Position numbers and translations under genes: made by a program. Positions 22,191-34,030 of a DNA stretch of 64,000 bases are shown in pieces. This DNA comes from Calycina herbarum (Eukaryota > Ascomycota > Leotiomycetes > Helotiales > Pezizellaceae), in NCBI GenBank assembly GCA_001414485.1, contig LLEY01000001.1, forward strand, positions 806,001 through 870,000, in the 5' to 3' direction. Below the pieces are notes generated by a model. That model did not search any database, was not told the origin of the DNA, and worked only from the letters and a program-made list of their open reading frames with translations. How positions within the stretch are numbered: the stretch's first letter is position 1; every line of letters starts with the position of its first letter.

Positions 22191-22806
22191 GCACCAGAAA
22201 CCGGACCAGCAGAGATACCACCACCGAGCACAAAAGGAACCGCGCCAGGACACAAGGCAGCGGAGGGAGGGCCAGCGAAGGGGGGACCAGTGGTGCCATC
22301 GACACGGACGATACTGCCGTTCTCCACAGCGAGGACAAAGGCGAGGGTGCCACCCGAGGCGATCAATTCCTCCAGCATGCTGGAGACCCCGAATCCACCC
22401 CAGTTCCGAATCTTGGTGATACGGCCGCTGGTGAAGAGCGCCATGGGCTCCTGGAGGCTGAGGATGTTGTTGGCTATCCACTGAAATGATAATCATTCAT
22501 TAGCATTTGTTCATTTTCAGGTCTAAGAAGATGGTAAATGGCACTAGGGGCTGGGAAATAGAGGGATGAACTTACGCCCTGGACCATCAACGCGTTGCTT
22601 GCAAAGCGAACGCACAACTTTCTGACATCTTGGGCCGTGGTGGCGCCAGGCACGCCGAAAGGAACCCAGACAATGAATTCCTGGTCGGGGATGATTCTCT
22701 GGCTTGAGACCAGGCGGAGGTTGAGAGAGCGGAAGTGGGTAGCGCGCGGGTGGAGGGTCTCATTGAAAGGAAGGAGTTGCGGACGCTGAGGAGCGAGGTA
22801 AGACAT
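22169..22806 (-). CDS. Unrecognised two-exon protein, 180 aa
   Basis: Exons 22806-22576 and 22480-22169, with a 95-nt intron (GTAAGT..TTTCAG) in phase 0; the spliced frame is 181 codons. The 5' leader also seems to hold an intron (22811-22944, GTAAGT donor, GCTAACC branch site, TAG acceptor) ending four bases before the ATG, which supports a real transcript. The protein has a mid part with hydrophobic alternation (FIVWVPFGVPGATTAQDVR), a ITKIRNWGGFGVSSMLEELI stretch, and a Gly-rich tail (VLGGGISAGPVSGAGVGGSG). Coding GC is clearly higher than its AT-rich surroundings. I recognise no family and no signal peptide or membrane anchor. The stop and 3' UTR are tandemly duplicated. Confidence 0.7.
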
Positions 22807-22944
22807 TGTGCTATTCTCCAGTGGTTAGCAAACATGACAGCGCATTAGTTCACAGTAAATGAAGATATGTAAGGGTATGTTTGTGTTTTGGGGGAAGGGT
22901 TCGAGGCAAGCGAGATATCAAGGGTTTTAAGAGAAAGAACTTAC

Positions 22945-23754
22945 GCAAGAGAGTGAGGAGGAAAGCAAAAGAGGGCAACAGAGAGCGAGCGCAAGAGATG
23001 GTGGTGCAAACGAGGGCGGAGGGGCGCAGGTGAGAAAACTGTTGACGACAAGGAAGGGAAGGGAATCTTTTGAGTTGAGGAAGACGCGTTAAAAAGCCTA
23101 CGGTGGATGGGAGGAGCAATATTTTTTCCGATCCGACTGTGCTAAGCTGAAGCTAGAATATCTCTTTTTAAAAGAGCCAATGGGAAGTGGCAATCGGTTG
23201 GAGTTTCCATTTTGAAAGGAAGGCGGTGTGGTTAAGCGAGATTTTTCAACAGTGAATTAAGCGATGTTGTTGATGAGGCTTTTTCGTAGTTTATAAAACA
23301 ATTAAAGCAATTGACATACCTGATGGAAAGGAATGTTTTTCATAAACAGTATATTTAGACTGTAAGTACCTGTTTGAAGTTTTCTTATTCTATAAAATTA
23401 AGATAATAGAAAGAAAAGGTTATTATTACAGTTAAACCTATTAATGATGATATATAACTAAATTATACCGTTATGTAAAATCCTTCAAAGAACTTTTCTT
23501 TTTCAACTAGTTAAAGAAAAAGAATTTACTATGAAATTTTACTGAACATAGAATTAGTCTCTTCAGTTGTTATATAACAATAATCTCTTTAGTTGTCTAT
23601 AGAATTATGTTTCTCTTTTGAATTTAAGTAAGACAGTAATATATTTAATCATGAGACTCTTGTAAAGAAGAAATAATGCTAGATATCATTTTACGAGCTA
23701 TATAATCCTATTTAGATAACATAATATAACAATATATTCTAACATAAGAATTAA
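22945..23754. other. Probable 5' UTR start, then AT-rich intergenic
   Basis: The first part is likely the 5' exon of the minus-strand gene at 22169-22806. The rest is AT-rich with no gene or clear repeat. Confidence 0.45.
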
Positions 23755-24420
23755 CGGTCTATTTGGCTCACTTTTCGATAATTATAATTATTGAATAAAA
23801 TATGTAGGGATTGGTTTTAAGTCACACCGCATATATTTATGTAATTATTCAATTGTTCAAATAATTTGTGCTGAGTCGTTTGGCTCGTTTAGTGCAATTA
23901 TCAGTGATATCGACATTAGTATATTTTAGTCACTTTACTCTAAGTAGATGTGAAAGAGATCTTCTGGACGAGTAACTCCCACCACCTTAAAAGTATCTTG
24001 ACTAATATAAAGGTTATCTCTCATACTATCTAGCTGCCTATTATTTGTTCCTTCATATATTTGTCACCTTGTAACTTTAGAGTTTGCTAGGGTGTTTTTA
24101 TATAACTCTAATTACTGCTACATTGTATTCGATTTGGAGGTTACGAGCTTGTAACCCGCGTCTCTTGAAGAGCGTACGTATGGTGGTGGTGGTGCCATAG
24201 TAGCGGGAGTACTAATAATGGATGTTCAAGAAATATTGAATTATCGTCTTTTTGACGATAATTGGATAATTCAATTAAATATCTCATCTTTTTGAGTGCG
24301 TGCCAAACCATTTGAATGAACCCAATTGTCGGATAATTATAATTATTCAGAAATTATTTATGTATTTCTTTGGTGAGGACAATTAGAAATATTTGATAAA
24401 AGGTGCAAGCCAAACAGGCC
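23755..24420. mobile_element. MITE-like non-autonomous DNA transposon, 666 bp
   Basis: The left end GGTCTATTTGGCTCAC and the reverse complement of the right end, GGCCTGTTTGGCTTGC, form imperfect terminal inverted repeats (12 of 16). TTAA stands immediately outside both ends (23751-23754, 24421-24424). The interior is AT-rich with further TTTGGCTC and ATAATTATAATTATT words near the ends and has no coding frame. GGCCTGTTTGG-type ends with a T(T)A-type target fit PIF/Harbinger-like MITEs; a TTAA target would also fit piggyBac-like elements. Confidence 0.65.
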
Positions 24421-24424
24421 TTAA

Positions 24425-25287
24425 GTATTAGATTCTTCTTTTGTCTTGTCTTACATATAATGTTATATGGAGCTATGGTCTTTGTATTACGACTGATGAT
24501 TCAATTTGCGTTGAGTTCGTAGATACCGGTATAAAAGGGCTCATTATTGCGGCGTTTCTCTAGAGAACAATGTTGATATTATAGTATTTCGTGGTGTTGA
24601 AGTTGATCCGTGGGTTTTGCTCCGAGATTCTGTGGGCGAGTGAAGGCTGAAGTAATCTACTCAATTTTTGGTTTACTATGCCCTAGATGTTGGGGTAACC
24701 AAGAAAAGGTCTTCCGGCCAATTTGAGTCTTTCCTCTCAAGCTAAAATAAATAACCCCCCATAACAAATCTAGGAAATAAATTATGACTGTCTATGAGGC
24801 TCTGATTTTGAACGAGACTCCTGAAACAGCATGTTCGAACTTTTAAGGGTGTTTACTGAACTTACTCATGGAAATACGAGAAGCATCACGAAAGTTAGAC
24901 TGGCAACGGGCAAATACCACGGAAAGATATAGTATCTCTTCCAAAATTCTATCTATCTTTATGTACAGTGAGTTCCCCGTCTCTCTTGGAACTACCTCAC
25001 TTCAGCTTTCGTCATTTCAACGCCCCAGAGCTCCCGCGCTAATAAGATCCATTTTTAGTAACAGCTGGGTTTCAAGAAATGCCTCCAAGCAACGAGTAGA
25101 TACCATTTGAGCGGCGTAGAAGAAAAAATAAACGTCCACTAAACGCTTCTTATTTCTTATAAGAATGATCTGTCTGTCCCCTTGTATCGCCCCAATTGCA
25201 GTTTTTAATTTTCGCCTTTACAACGCCCCGGAAAATCAACCTGTTCCAATCGGAGGAAGAGTCAAGACAAGAGGGATCTACGCCTCC
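24425..25287. other. Intergenic, no supported gene
   Basis: AT-rich at first, then mixed. A plus frame at 24868-25110 has no recognisable family. Confidence 0.45.
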
Positions 25288-25826
25288 ATGAAGCACCCCT
25301 TCAAAACCATTGAGTCCTCAAGGACAACCTCCTCGGGTCAAGAAATGGCTGAAACAACAGCGACCAAGTTCAGCCAGCTCAACCACATTTTCGTCCGCTT
25401 TAGTCATACGGTGGCCTTCAATGAACCCCAGATTCCTCTCTGGCACGATGTTGTTCAATTCATTACTATCACTAAGGGCCGAGTAGTCACAACCCACGAT
25501 ATCAGAGAAGACCTCATACTACTCACCAAAGCCAGATAAAAAGCAAAGGTTTCTGAAAGTGCTCAGCAGGCAAAGCATGTTTACAGGATTCCTACATGCG
25601 GGATTGTGTGGAGCACGGGGGTTGTTGGAGTGGGACTCGTGGAGGGTCAGAGTACTGCTAACAACCGAATTCCAATTTATGACAAAGATACTTTGGATTC
25701 AGGTGGTCGGATGAACAAATTGTGATTCGATTGCGAGCGTTGGCTGCCTCTATGAACAGGGGGTTCTTAGATGTTGAATTCAGCGTTGAACCCGTGGACC
25801 ACCAATATGTTGTGGATCTCAAATGA
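25288..25826 (+). pseudogene. Broken copy 1 of an unrecognised protein family
   Basis: ATG 25288 opens a frame with the family's first half: HIFVRFSHT, PLWHDVVQFITI and THDIREDLILL. A TAA at 25537-25539 interrupts it. The same frame then continues with GIVWSTGVVGV and IPIYDKDT, and after a small frameshift near 25697 the last part reads FRWSDEQIVIRLRALA and GFLDVEFSVEPV to TGA 25824-25826. All blocks match, in order, the intact copy at 29753-30283. The TAA may derive from CAA by C-to-T change. It is the leftmost of four family members in the window. Confidence 0.75.
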
Positions 25827-27575
25827 ACGGCAAGCAATAGTTGTCAGGAAATTTGTAAGCCTCAATGATCCTCTCATCACAAGAACAAAGAGTTTTCTAA
25901 ACGTATGAAGCCTCTTTTGGAGGGGTTTGGTACCATGCTGATAAAGTCGAGGATGTGTTCATAAAACAACATGATACATGCGAATCTTTAGAAATGATAA
26001 TATGAGACTCACACTACTACTGTAAGGAATGGAAAGATCTTTATGCAAATGCTATTTTCCGCAAGTTAATTACATAAGGGGTACCAAAGTCATAGAACAA
26101 TGGAAGGAAACTGGAGACCTAAGACCCAAAATACGAGAACATTGATTCGTTATGATTTCAAGAACAATTTTGAAGATTTTAAGATTGTAATAACATTTGA
26201 ATTTAACAAGCGTGAAATGCGAACCTGACCAGATTAAGCAATCTTTGAATCAAATGAACAACTGGCGGTATGGAAAATTGCATCAGACTTGAGGTTTCAG
26301 TTTTGTCTAACACAGCTTCCAACTTGACCACTGATCTCGTAGCCATTTCGACTTTGTAATTCATCAATGCCTATACCTGGCATTATTTCTTGAGATCAAT
26401 GGCTTTTTAGATAGGCGCTTTCAGGAGCAGACGATAGAATTTTCAAGCACAAGGAATCATTTAGCCACAAGCTTGAAGAGAATGTTTGAAAAGTATCAAG
26501 CCTTGGAATGAGTGAATTTCCACGGCCAGGCTCAAAGTCACTCATGAGACCATCTGTACAGAGTATTTGAGCAGCAAACGCATCGTTTGCAACACGAGTT
26601 CTGGAAGTATGACATCACACTCCATTGCATGTCTATCAAATTTACAAGGCAAGCATTACCATGTATCATCAGTTTAATTTAACGTACGCTAATTATTTTG
26701 CCTCCAACCTCAATGTCAAACGACAGATGATAAATTGCTTTTAATTGAGGGACCTGGCTCTTCTAAAAAAGCTGGCAGCTTGAATATGGAGCACTTAGTA
26801 AAATTTTGATGTGGTTAAGCACTGCATATGTCTGGATTTCTTTGCTACCATTCTTTTTTGAGTTGGTAGTTTTATATTTGGAAGGTGGTTGATGAGGTAT
26901 TGAGATCATACTAATTTGGTTATTTTGGAATTCACAGAGATCAATTTTCATGTCATCTGCTCTGTTGAAAATATGCCTGTTATGGTGAAAACAGTAAAAG
27001 AGTACAGTCATATGTAGTGTATACAATCTAAATAAAACCAGCGAGACCCACAACCTGTCGGTAAACTTTGGAATTTGGAGATTGCCAAACCTTTGTTTTG
27101 GTTGTGTATGGGTATCATCAAACTCTAAAATCTATGCAATATCAATGTTAGCTGGTAAATATTTGTCAGTGCTAGAAATTGATACCACCTTTTGAACTTC
27201 CAATAGTGCGTGAGCAGCGTCAGAAACACTAGCCTACACAATCAAGAGAAGCAATAGAGACTTGCTGAGAATGAATACTTAATGTTTGATCACCTCATTC
27301 TGCATACCCATCGTGCCATCCCTCCGCAAAACAGCTGGATGCATCAGGAGGTACCTCTTAGCAATAGACAGAGGTCATCCATTTCACTTCGCAGACAAAC
27401 CAATGATCCAAGCAAACCCAGTGAATATATATATAAAGAACAATTTCTCATATCTCATTGCTTCAGTCTACATTGAGTTAACAATTTTGAATATCCTTTT
27501 CCGGTCCATAATTTCTCAAGCTTCGAAAACCCCAATAAAGGAACAGCAGTTACGCTTAAAAGACCACTGTCAAGC
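25827..27575. other. Intergenic between family copies 1 and 2
   Basis: No gene seen. The word GGCTCAAAGTCACTCATGAG near 26530 resembles GGCTCAAGGTCACACACGAG near 28431 and related words near 29450, so flanking sequence may have been duplicated with the genes. Confidence 0.4.
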
Positions 27576-28194
27576 ATGACGAAATCCACAAACCTACAAA
27601 GTCAATGTCTGCCGCAATCCATGAATACCAGACGGATTGGTCATATCCTTGTTCGCTTCACTCTCCAGGATGAGCATAAATCCAAGTCCCATACTCGGGT
27701 TGATACCGTGCAAGTCAACGAAGCCACAATCAGAGATATCCGACCTTCTCTCAGACAACTCGGAAAACATGTATGATGCTGGCTTTCACGAGCATAATAC
27801 GGAAATCCATTTACCCAGCCGAGCCTCCTTCAAGATCAGTGAAGCCAGAATTGTCTGGAATGTGGGAAGTTTCGGGATTCAGAGTTCAGCGAATACTTCT
27901 ATCCGACACTATATTCCGATTTTTGAAGAGGAGGAAGGAACTGAAGGATTTCGATGGACGGATGGACAAACCAGGAGTCGCTTGATATCATTAGCAACTG
28001 GTGATCAAATTGGATATCTAGTGGTGCACTACATTGTGGAACCCGTCAAGGAAGACATCCTGCCTGCCAAGAAGAGCGAGCTTGTGAAGAGAGACATGGA
28101 TTCTGTGAAGAGGGAGCGTGGACCCGTTAAGAGAGAGAGAGAACCCGTCAAGGGAGATAATGATTGGGAGGTGGTGAATAGAGGGGGTTTCTAA
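27576..28194 (+). pseudogene. Copy 2 of the unrecognised family, with one frameshift
   Basis: ATG 27576 starts a frame with GHILVRFTLQDE, VDTVQVNEATIRDIRPSLRQ. Close to 27750-27770 the match moves to the next frame and continues with MYDAGFHEHN, FKISEARIVWNVGSFG, IPIFEEEEG, GFRWTDGQTRSRLISLA and IGYLVVHYIVEPVK, ending at TAA 28192-28194. The C-terminus is longer than in the other copies and has a repeated VKRERGPVKREREPVK tract. The shift may be a true mutation, a sequencing error or an undetected mini-intron; no convincing donor and acceptor are visible. Function unknown. Confidence 0.65.
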
Positions 28195-29752
28195 GGTGGG
28201 GAAGGGCCAATAGGTGAATGGAGTGACTGGTATTGAAATTGCAAGAATGATACAATGAAGTGGGGTAACAGAAATATATTCATTTCATCCAACTCGACGA
28301 ATTAAGTGAGTCCTGATTTTCGAACGTACTAACGGATGCAATGGATTTCAAAAACCTCACAATTGATTTGCCCAACTTTTGAAGCCTTGAGGTGCACAAT
28401 CAGGCAGGCCTTTTGTGAATCAAAACTAGGCTCAAGGTCACACACGAGACCTATCCATCAAAACCAACGTGAGTTGTATCAACGACAGCTTATCACACGA
28501 ATATTCAAAGCACAATAGAGTTGTTGACCCTTATTTTCTCTAAAATTCTTTCATGCGATGTCGGCTTTACAAAACGAAAGGTTTTGTGATGTTTGGTGCT
28601 GGGTTGTGACCCCAAAATTTGAGCAATGTTACGGGTTTTTACTGATGATAGAGCTGGTACCACAGCACTAGAAGTATTGTGACGAGTATAATTTTTTGAC
28701 ATCTCGTTGGCCGTTTATGGAAAGCCCTATGGTAAAAGGAAGAGCATATTCAAACTCCAAATTCGAAGCTAGCTCACTTTACTCACTTGATAGAATTATG
28801 TCGAACGTTGGAAAGAGTATTTAGAAATCAGCGAATGTTTATTTCTAACCCGAACAAATAATAATCCCTCTGATAGGATGTTTCCAAACTTATGCCTGGT
28901 GTTCAAATAAGTTGGTAGGTAACTAGAGACTTGCGATCATTTCCATCCGATGATCTGTTTTCTGACATCGACTAAAACAGAAAGCACTGTAGGCATATAG
29001 GCAGACTCATGCTAGAACTTGGCTAGGTTGAGGCAGGTAGCCGCACCGCTCTGGGAGGGGCCACTCCATGTTCAAGACAAAACGCCTATAGAAATTTTAG
29101 AAATGGATTAAGGGAAGTTGCTGTTTCTCGATTCATTTTTCGAAGGAAGCCGACAGTCGAAATTCCTCAGGCTAGACATGGCAAAGTAAGCTCTTTGCTG
29201 GAAGCCAGACATGTGTTCGCAAAGGAAGAATGATCATGTTTTTTTGGTTCTGGAATAGTGAGAATGGGCTGGGCTCAATGCCTAGATATTATAGACGCCT
29301 TCTGCTCTCTCAAAGTCACCTGATACTTTAGATAAGCGATTATCGGCAGTTCTTTAGATTATCAACGGTGATGAAAATGAAAGCAATCATGAGGCCAAGT
29401 TTGAGTAGCAAAATATGCAAGACAAGTTTCAATTTCAAGTTCTCATCAGACTCACAAAGTCACTCAATGCCGGAATGGTAGCAGCTGGAAGCATCACGGG
29501 AGGAAGGAGACTCAGTTTGTTGTTGTGTCACTTCATCCGGTGGAATCAAACTGATCTTTCTCGCTAAATGCGCTCCCGGTCCATATAGATAAGACGCTGC
29601 TCTTAGGGTATCACCTCAAACTCAGCTTCAGTGAGACCGAAGAGTTTATTTCGACTTGCCAACACGTCAAAACCACGTCAAAACCACAACTTCCAAATCC
29701 TACCTCGTCAAGTCCAAAAAGACAACCAGTCATCCTCCTATTTCACTACAAA
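28195..29752. other. Intergenic between family copies 2 and 3
   Basis: No supported gene. An 11-nt direct duplication (CACGTCAAAAC twice) lies near 29665-29690, just upstream of copy 3. Confidence 0.45.
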
Positions 29753-30283
29753 ATGCCGAAGTCAATGAACCTTTCAAGGCATGGTCAGACGCAAACCACC
29801 AAACAAAAAGTCGGTCACATCCCCGTCCGCTTCACCCTTCACGGAAAAGACAGCAAAAAACACCCCTGTCCATTTGTGTGGATCGATGCCGTCGAGTTTT
29901 CTACAACAGTAGATGGAAATGCAGCCAAAACAAACGACATCAGGGAAAACCTCAAACTACTCATGGATAACATGTCAGACGCCAACTTCCATGGTCAAAA
30001 CGTGCAACGGAAACCTACGAGAGAATTCATTTACAAGGCTCTGGAGACTGCGATTGTATGGAACACGGAGAATATGGGAATGCCATTTAATACACATACT
30101 AAGCACCCTACCTGTTTCAAAACTCCTATTTGCGACGAGGAAACCTCGGAAGACGCTGAAGGGTTTCAATGGGTGAATGAACAAACCAAGGCTCGCTTGA
30201 GAGCTTTAGCTCGCGCTGGTGGTACGATGGGTTATCTGGATGTCCAATACGGCATAGAACATGTGAAGAGGGAGGCGGATTGA
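29753..30283 (+). CDS. Copy 3 (intact) of an unrecognised protein family, 176 aa
   Basis: One exon from ATG 29753 to TGA 30281-30283. Conserved blocks shared with the other three copies are VGHIPVRFTLH (about 20-30), PFVWIDAVEFSTTV (about 40-53), TNDIRENLKLL (about 61-71), IYKALETAIVWNTENMG (about 95-111), TPICDEETSEDAEGFQWVNE (about 130-149), and TKARLRALARAGGTMGYLDV (about 150-169). The pattern of a strand-rich N-terminus, a T-x-DIR-x-x-L helix and a final strand suggests a small folded alpha/beta protein. There is no signal peptide, membrane segment or catalytic motif I know. It ends 298 bp before the giant transposon stack. Function unknown; being the intact one beside broken copies, it is the best representative with the copy at 55388. 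Confidence 0.75.
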   Translation: MPKSMNLSRHGQTQTTKQKVGHIPVRFTLHGKDSKKHPCPFVWIDAVEFSTTVDGNAAKTNDIRENLKLLMDNMSDANFHGQNVQRKPTREFIYKALETAIVWNTENMGMPFNTHTKHPTCFKTPICDEETSEDAEGFQWVNEQTKARLRALARAGGTMGYLDVQYGIEHVKREAD

Positions 30284-32099
30284 GGGGAATTTTGGAGAGG
30301 GAAAATGTAACTGTGGCGCGAGTGGGCGAGTCTCGAGTACAATTTATCAATTTACAACAATATATTCAAAGTTAACATCCATTATGTGTTCTTACAATAT
30401 CGTGATACTTTCAAGGTATAATACCTAAGTTGTAGGTAATGCATGTTCCGTTGTCTTCATTTGGGTTGAAAAATAGAATTAGAGACAGTGACGAAATGTT
30501 GAGAACAGATGGTGGAGTTATGAATATACTATTCAAACATTATTAGTTAATTTCAACACATCATTACGATTTTCTTGAAATCAGACTTGGGCACTGATAC
30601 TATCGATAAAATATCGAGGGGGTCTCTGACGATTATTGTATTGAGTAGAACTTAACTGATGATATATCGATATATCGAGTTATATAATCGTCAAATAGTA
30701 AATCCGTATCGATAGCTAATAGAATCTATAGGCTCGACTTTAAGTAAAGTTACATGCTTTTTATTAATATAATACTATAATATAAGTAAGTGCTTAGCTC
30801 TCTTAAAGTAATTAATCTAGATTTATAGATAACGTGGTTTATCAGCGAGTCGATCACATCACCGAGTCGATCACTAAAAATACATACAAAAAACGTCTGT
30901 GCAACCCTAGTAAAAATCTGTAATTCTTAATAAAAATTAATAAAATTAAAAACCTTACTTTATTACTATATAACGTGTATATATAGCGAACCGGCTAAAC
31001 AAGCGAACCGGCTAAAACCCCGCGTCTCTACTACATCTTTATTAAATATTAAATTTCTCTATAATAAACAATACCTTAGAAAAATAACGAAAGCCGCTTA
31101 GTCTTAGCCATCTAGGCTATGTAAAAAGACCTAAATTTACGTGCTCGAGCTACGGCTAGGACCTATTCTATAGATTACTATAAGCTAGGTTAACGTTTAC
31201 TTAGTATACCTTTATAATACGATATTCTAGCTAGTTTATAGAAAATAAACGACCTAGAGGAATTAGTACTTATTTAACATATCCTCGACCTAGCTACTAA
31301 AGGATTCCCTCCGCGGATATCTATAGTTAAGGATATAGTAAATCGACTTCTTAAAGCACGCGACGCGCTACGCGTTAGAACGCGTTAGGCTTCTAACTTT
31401 ATTAAGCGCTGCCTAGAACTCTAGACACGTCTCTAGCGAAAATACGACTACTAGAGAGCTAAGTACGAAGATCTAGAAGTTATTCGTAGCTGGTTTAAGC
31501 TTATATAAAACATAATAGTAAAGTATAGAATCTATAATATAGATATCTATAACTTTAACGAGACTAGGTTTATAATAGGTGTTATCTCAACTACGATAGT
31601 TATTATAAGCTTAGAAGAACGTGTAAGAGTAAAAAGAATATAGCCTAGTAATCGGGAATAGGTTATAGTAATCTAGAGGGTTAATACTTAAGGCTAGAGT
31701 GTTCTACTATTTATAATTATTACTATAAAAAACCATCTCGCCTCTTAGTACTAAAACAGTAGATTTCTACTAAACTAGGTAATTACTATTACTAAAAATG
31801 GTTAGATAGCAAATAAGAAAGGTATAGATTAGATTCGATATTTTAAGAAGTATACTAAGTCTCGATCTATTAGTAGTTATCGCCTATTAGCCCTCGACAG
31901 CTACGAGAGCTATTACTCTTTATATACTTGCTTATTCTTCTTATATACTCTAGCTACTCGACGTTAGCTATTTTAGCCTTTTAAAAAAGGTATAACGTGG
32001 TTTATCACCGAGTCGGCAATATCACCAAGTCGGTAATATCACCAGGTCGGCAATTTTCCTCTATATTCCACTCTATTAAGTTTAACACGCGTTTTCTCA

Positions 32100-34030
32100 A
32101 CTACTATATATAGCAGTTTATACTAAAGAAGCTCGAATAATCCTAGCCCTTGAAGCTATTCGTTTATCTAAGAAGATTAACCCTTTAGCTATAGCAAAGC
32201 TTTATAGGGTACCTAGATCTACACTCTTAGACAGAATAGCTAGCTAAACTCCTTAAAACGAAATCCGACCTAACTGTATTAAGTTATCTAAGATAGAAGA
32301 GGAAGTAATTATTCGGAATATACTTGACCTAGATTCTAGAGGGTTTGTACCCTAGCTAGCTAGTGTAGAAGATATAGCAAATTTTATCCTAGAATTAAGA
32401 GAGGGGAAACGCGTCGGCAAGCTCTAGGCACATCGATTCGTACAACGACAACCAGCTCTTAAGACGCGTTTTAATCGCGTCTATGATTTCTAAAGAGCCT
32501 TATACGAAGATTCTAAGCTAATTAGCTCGTGGTTCCGACTAGTTGAAAATATAAGAGTAAAATACAGGGTGTTAAACTACGACTTCTATAACTTCGACGA
32601 AACCGGCTTTATAATAGGTATAATTTGCTCTATAATAGTTGTTACCTATATAGATCGACGTAGTAGAGACAAGGCAGTTCAGCTAGAGAATCGGGAATAG
32701 GCTATAGCGATTGCTTATATCAATAGTAAAGGCTGGAGTGTCCCTCTATTTCTAGTGGTTTAGGGCAAGAACCACCTCTTAAATTAGTATATAGATAGCG
32801 GTCTCCTAACTGATTAGGTTATCAAACCGACAAGTAATAGATAGACGAATAATAAGACAGGTCTAGAATAGCTGGAACACTTCGACAAATATACTACTAC
32901 TCGTGTAAGAGGTCTATATCGAATGCTCGTGTTAGATAGGCATGAGAGTTACGAATCGGCTGAGTTCTAAGAGTACTATAAGATATATAATATTATTACT
33001 CTTAGATTACCTCTTAATTCGTCCTATCTTACCTAGCCACTTGATATTAGGTGCTTTAGTGTCTTAAAGCGGGCGTACGGTCGGCAGATTAAGACGTTTA
33101 TCAAAGCCTATATTAACTATATTACGAAGGTGGAGTTCTTTCTAGCTTTTACAGTAGCGTATAAGGAATCTATAACAGCCTAAAACTGTTAGGCTGGATT
33201 CTGTAGAGCTGGCTTAGTGCCTTTTAACCTGTAAGCAGTGCTTTCAAAGCTTGACGTGAAGTTACAGACTCTAACTCCCTCTAGACCCTCTACAGCCAAC
33301 AGCTACCCTTGGGTCTCCTAGACTCCTTCTAACCCAACTGAAGCTCTCTTATAAACAACCCTTGTTCGAAATCGGATTGCCCGTCACTAAGGGAGCTCGC
33401 CAACTCCACTCTTTGAGACAGTTACTATATTAGCTAAAGGTACAGAGCGAATAGCCTATGAGATGACCCTACTGTCCGCTGAGGTACGTACCCTTCGAGT
33501 AGCTAATAAAGCCCTGAGCAAACGCCGAAGGGCTAAAAAGGCTCGTGTCCGTCAAGGGGGTGCACTTATAGTAGAGGATGCCCAAGATATTATAGCTTAA
33601 AAGGATGTGGATAAGCAGGTGCGACGCGATGTACGTGCGGCGGGTGTGATAGAACCATCAGGAATTGATCGGAATGATCGGAATTGGAATTGCCGAGTCT
33701 ACGTGCCAAATAGGATACGATACGGATGTTGTTTTAGGATTTGGAAAAGCTAGATAGCTTCCAGACTTTTGTTATTATCCGGCCCTCTTATATATAGATA
33801 CCCTTACTCTCTCTTAAGGAAAGACCAATTTGGTCTTTTCCTTCGTATCAGAGCCTAGTATTCGGATATGTTATTCTATCGAACGCACTTCTATATGCCT
33901 CTTTTATAGTAGTATCCGTTTCGTGCTGTTACAGCGGGGGGTAGTTGTAAGGAGGGGCAGCCGTCTAGGCAACACTGTAGAATCTGTAGAAAAGCTGGTT
34001 ATAACATACGAACTTGTTAAGAAGCTGTAG
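32100..34030 (+). pseudogene. Transposase remnant of element A (Fot1/pogo, DDE_1)
   Basis: Approximate start. Readable blocks include an HTH (LSKKINPLAIAKLYRVPRST) near 32160, the Tc5/CENP-B-type DNA-binding part, the first catalytic block YNFDETGFIIGI near 32590, VLDRHESYESAEF near 32930, and SSYLTQPLDIRCFSVLKRAY near 33020-33080, then a charged tail with ANKALSKRRRAKKARVRQGG near 33510. Solo LTR H splits the tail, which continues to TAG 34028-34030. About ten in-frame TAG codons, mostly at Trp or Gln positions, kill the gene. It is less decayed than C, fitting its later insertion. Confidence 0.85.
33645..33933. mobile_element. Solo LTR H, 289 bp, inside element A
   Basis: Starts TGTGATAG and ends CTGTTACA, with a perfect 5-bp duplication GCGGG (33640-33644 and 33934-33938). 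The 3' half resembles the LTRs of element E (TTCCTTCGTATCAGAGCCTA, ATGCCTCTTTTATAGTAGTA), the 5' half much less, so it is a related but distinct family. It keeps more CA/TG than its host and is probably among the youngest insertions. Confidence 0.92.

Noticed and set aside
24170..24200. GGTGGTGGTGGTG tract as a possible regulatory repeat
   Set aside because: Short microsatellite inside the MITE-like element without other support.
33830..34030. 66-codon plus-strand open frame
   Set aside because: It is the 3' part of solo LTR H joined by chance to the tail of the element A transposase.
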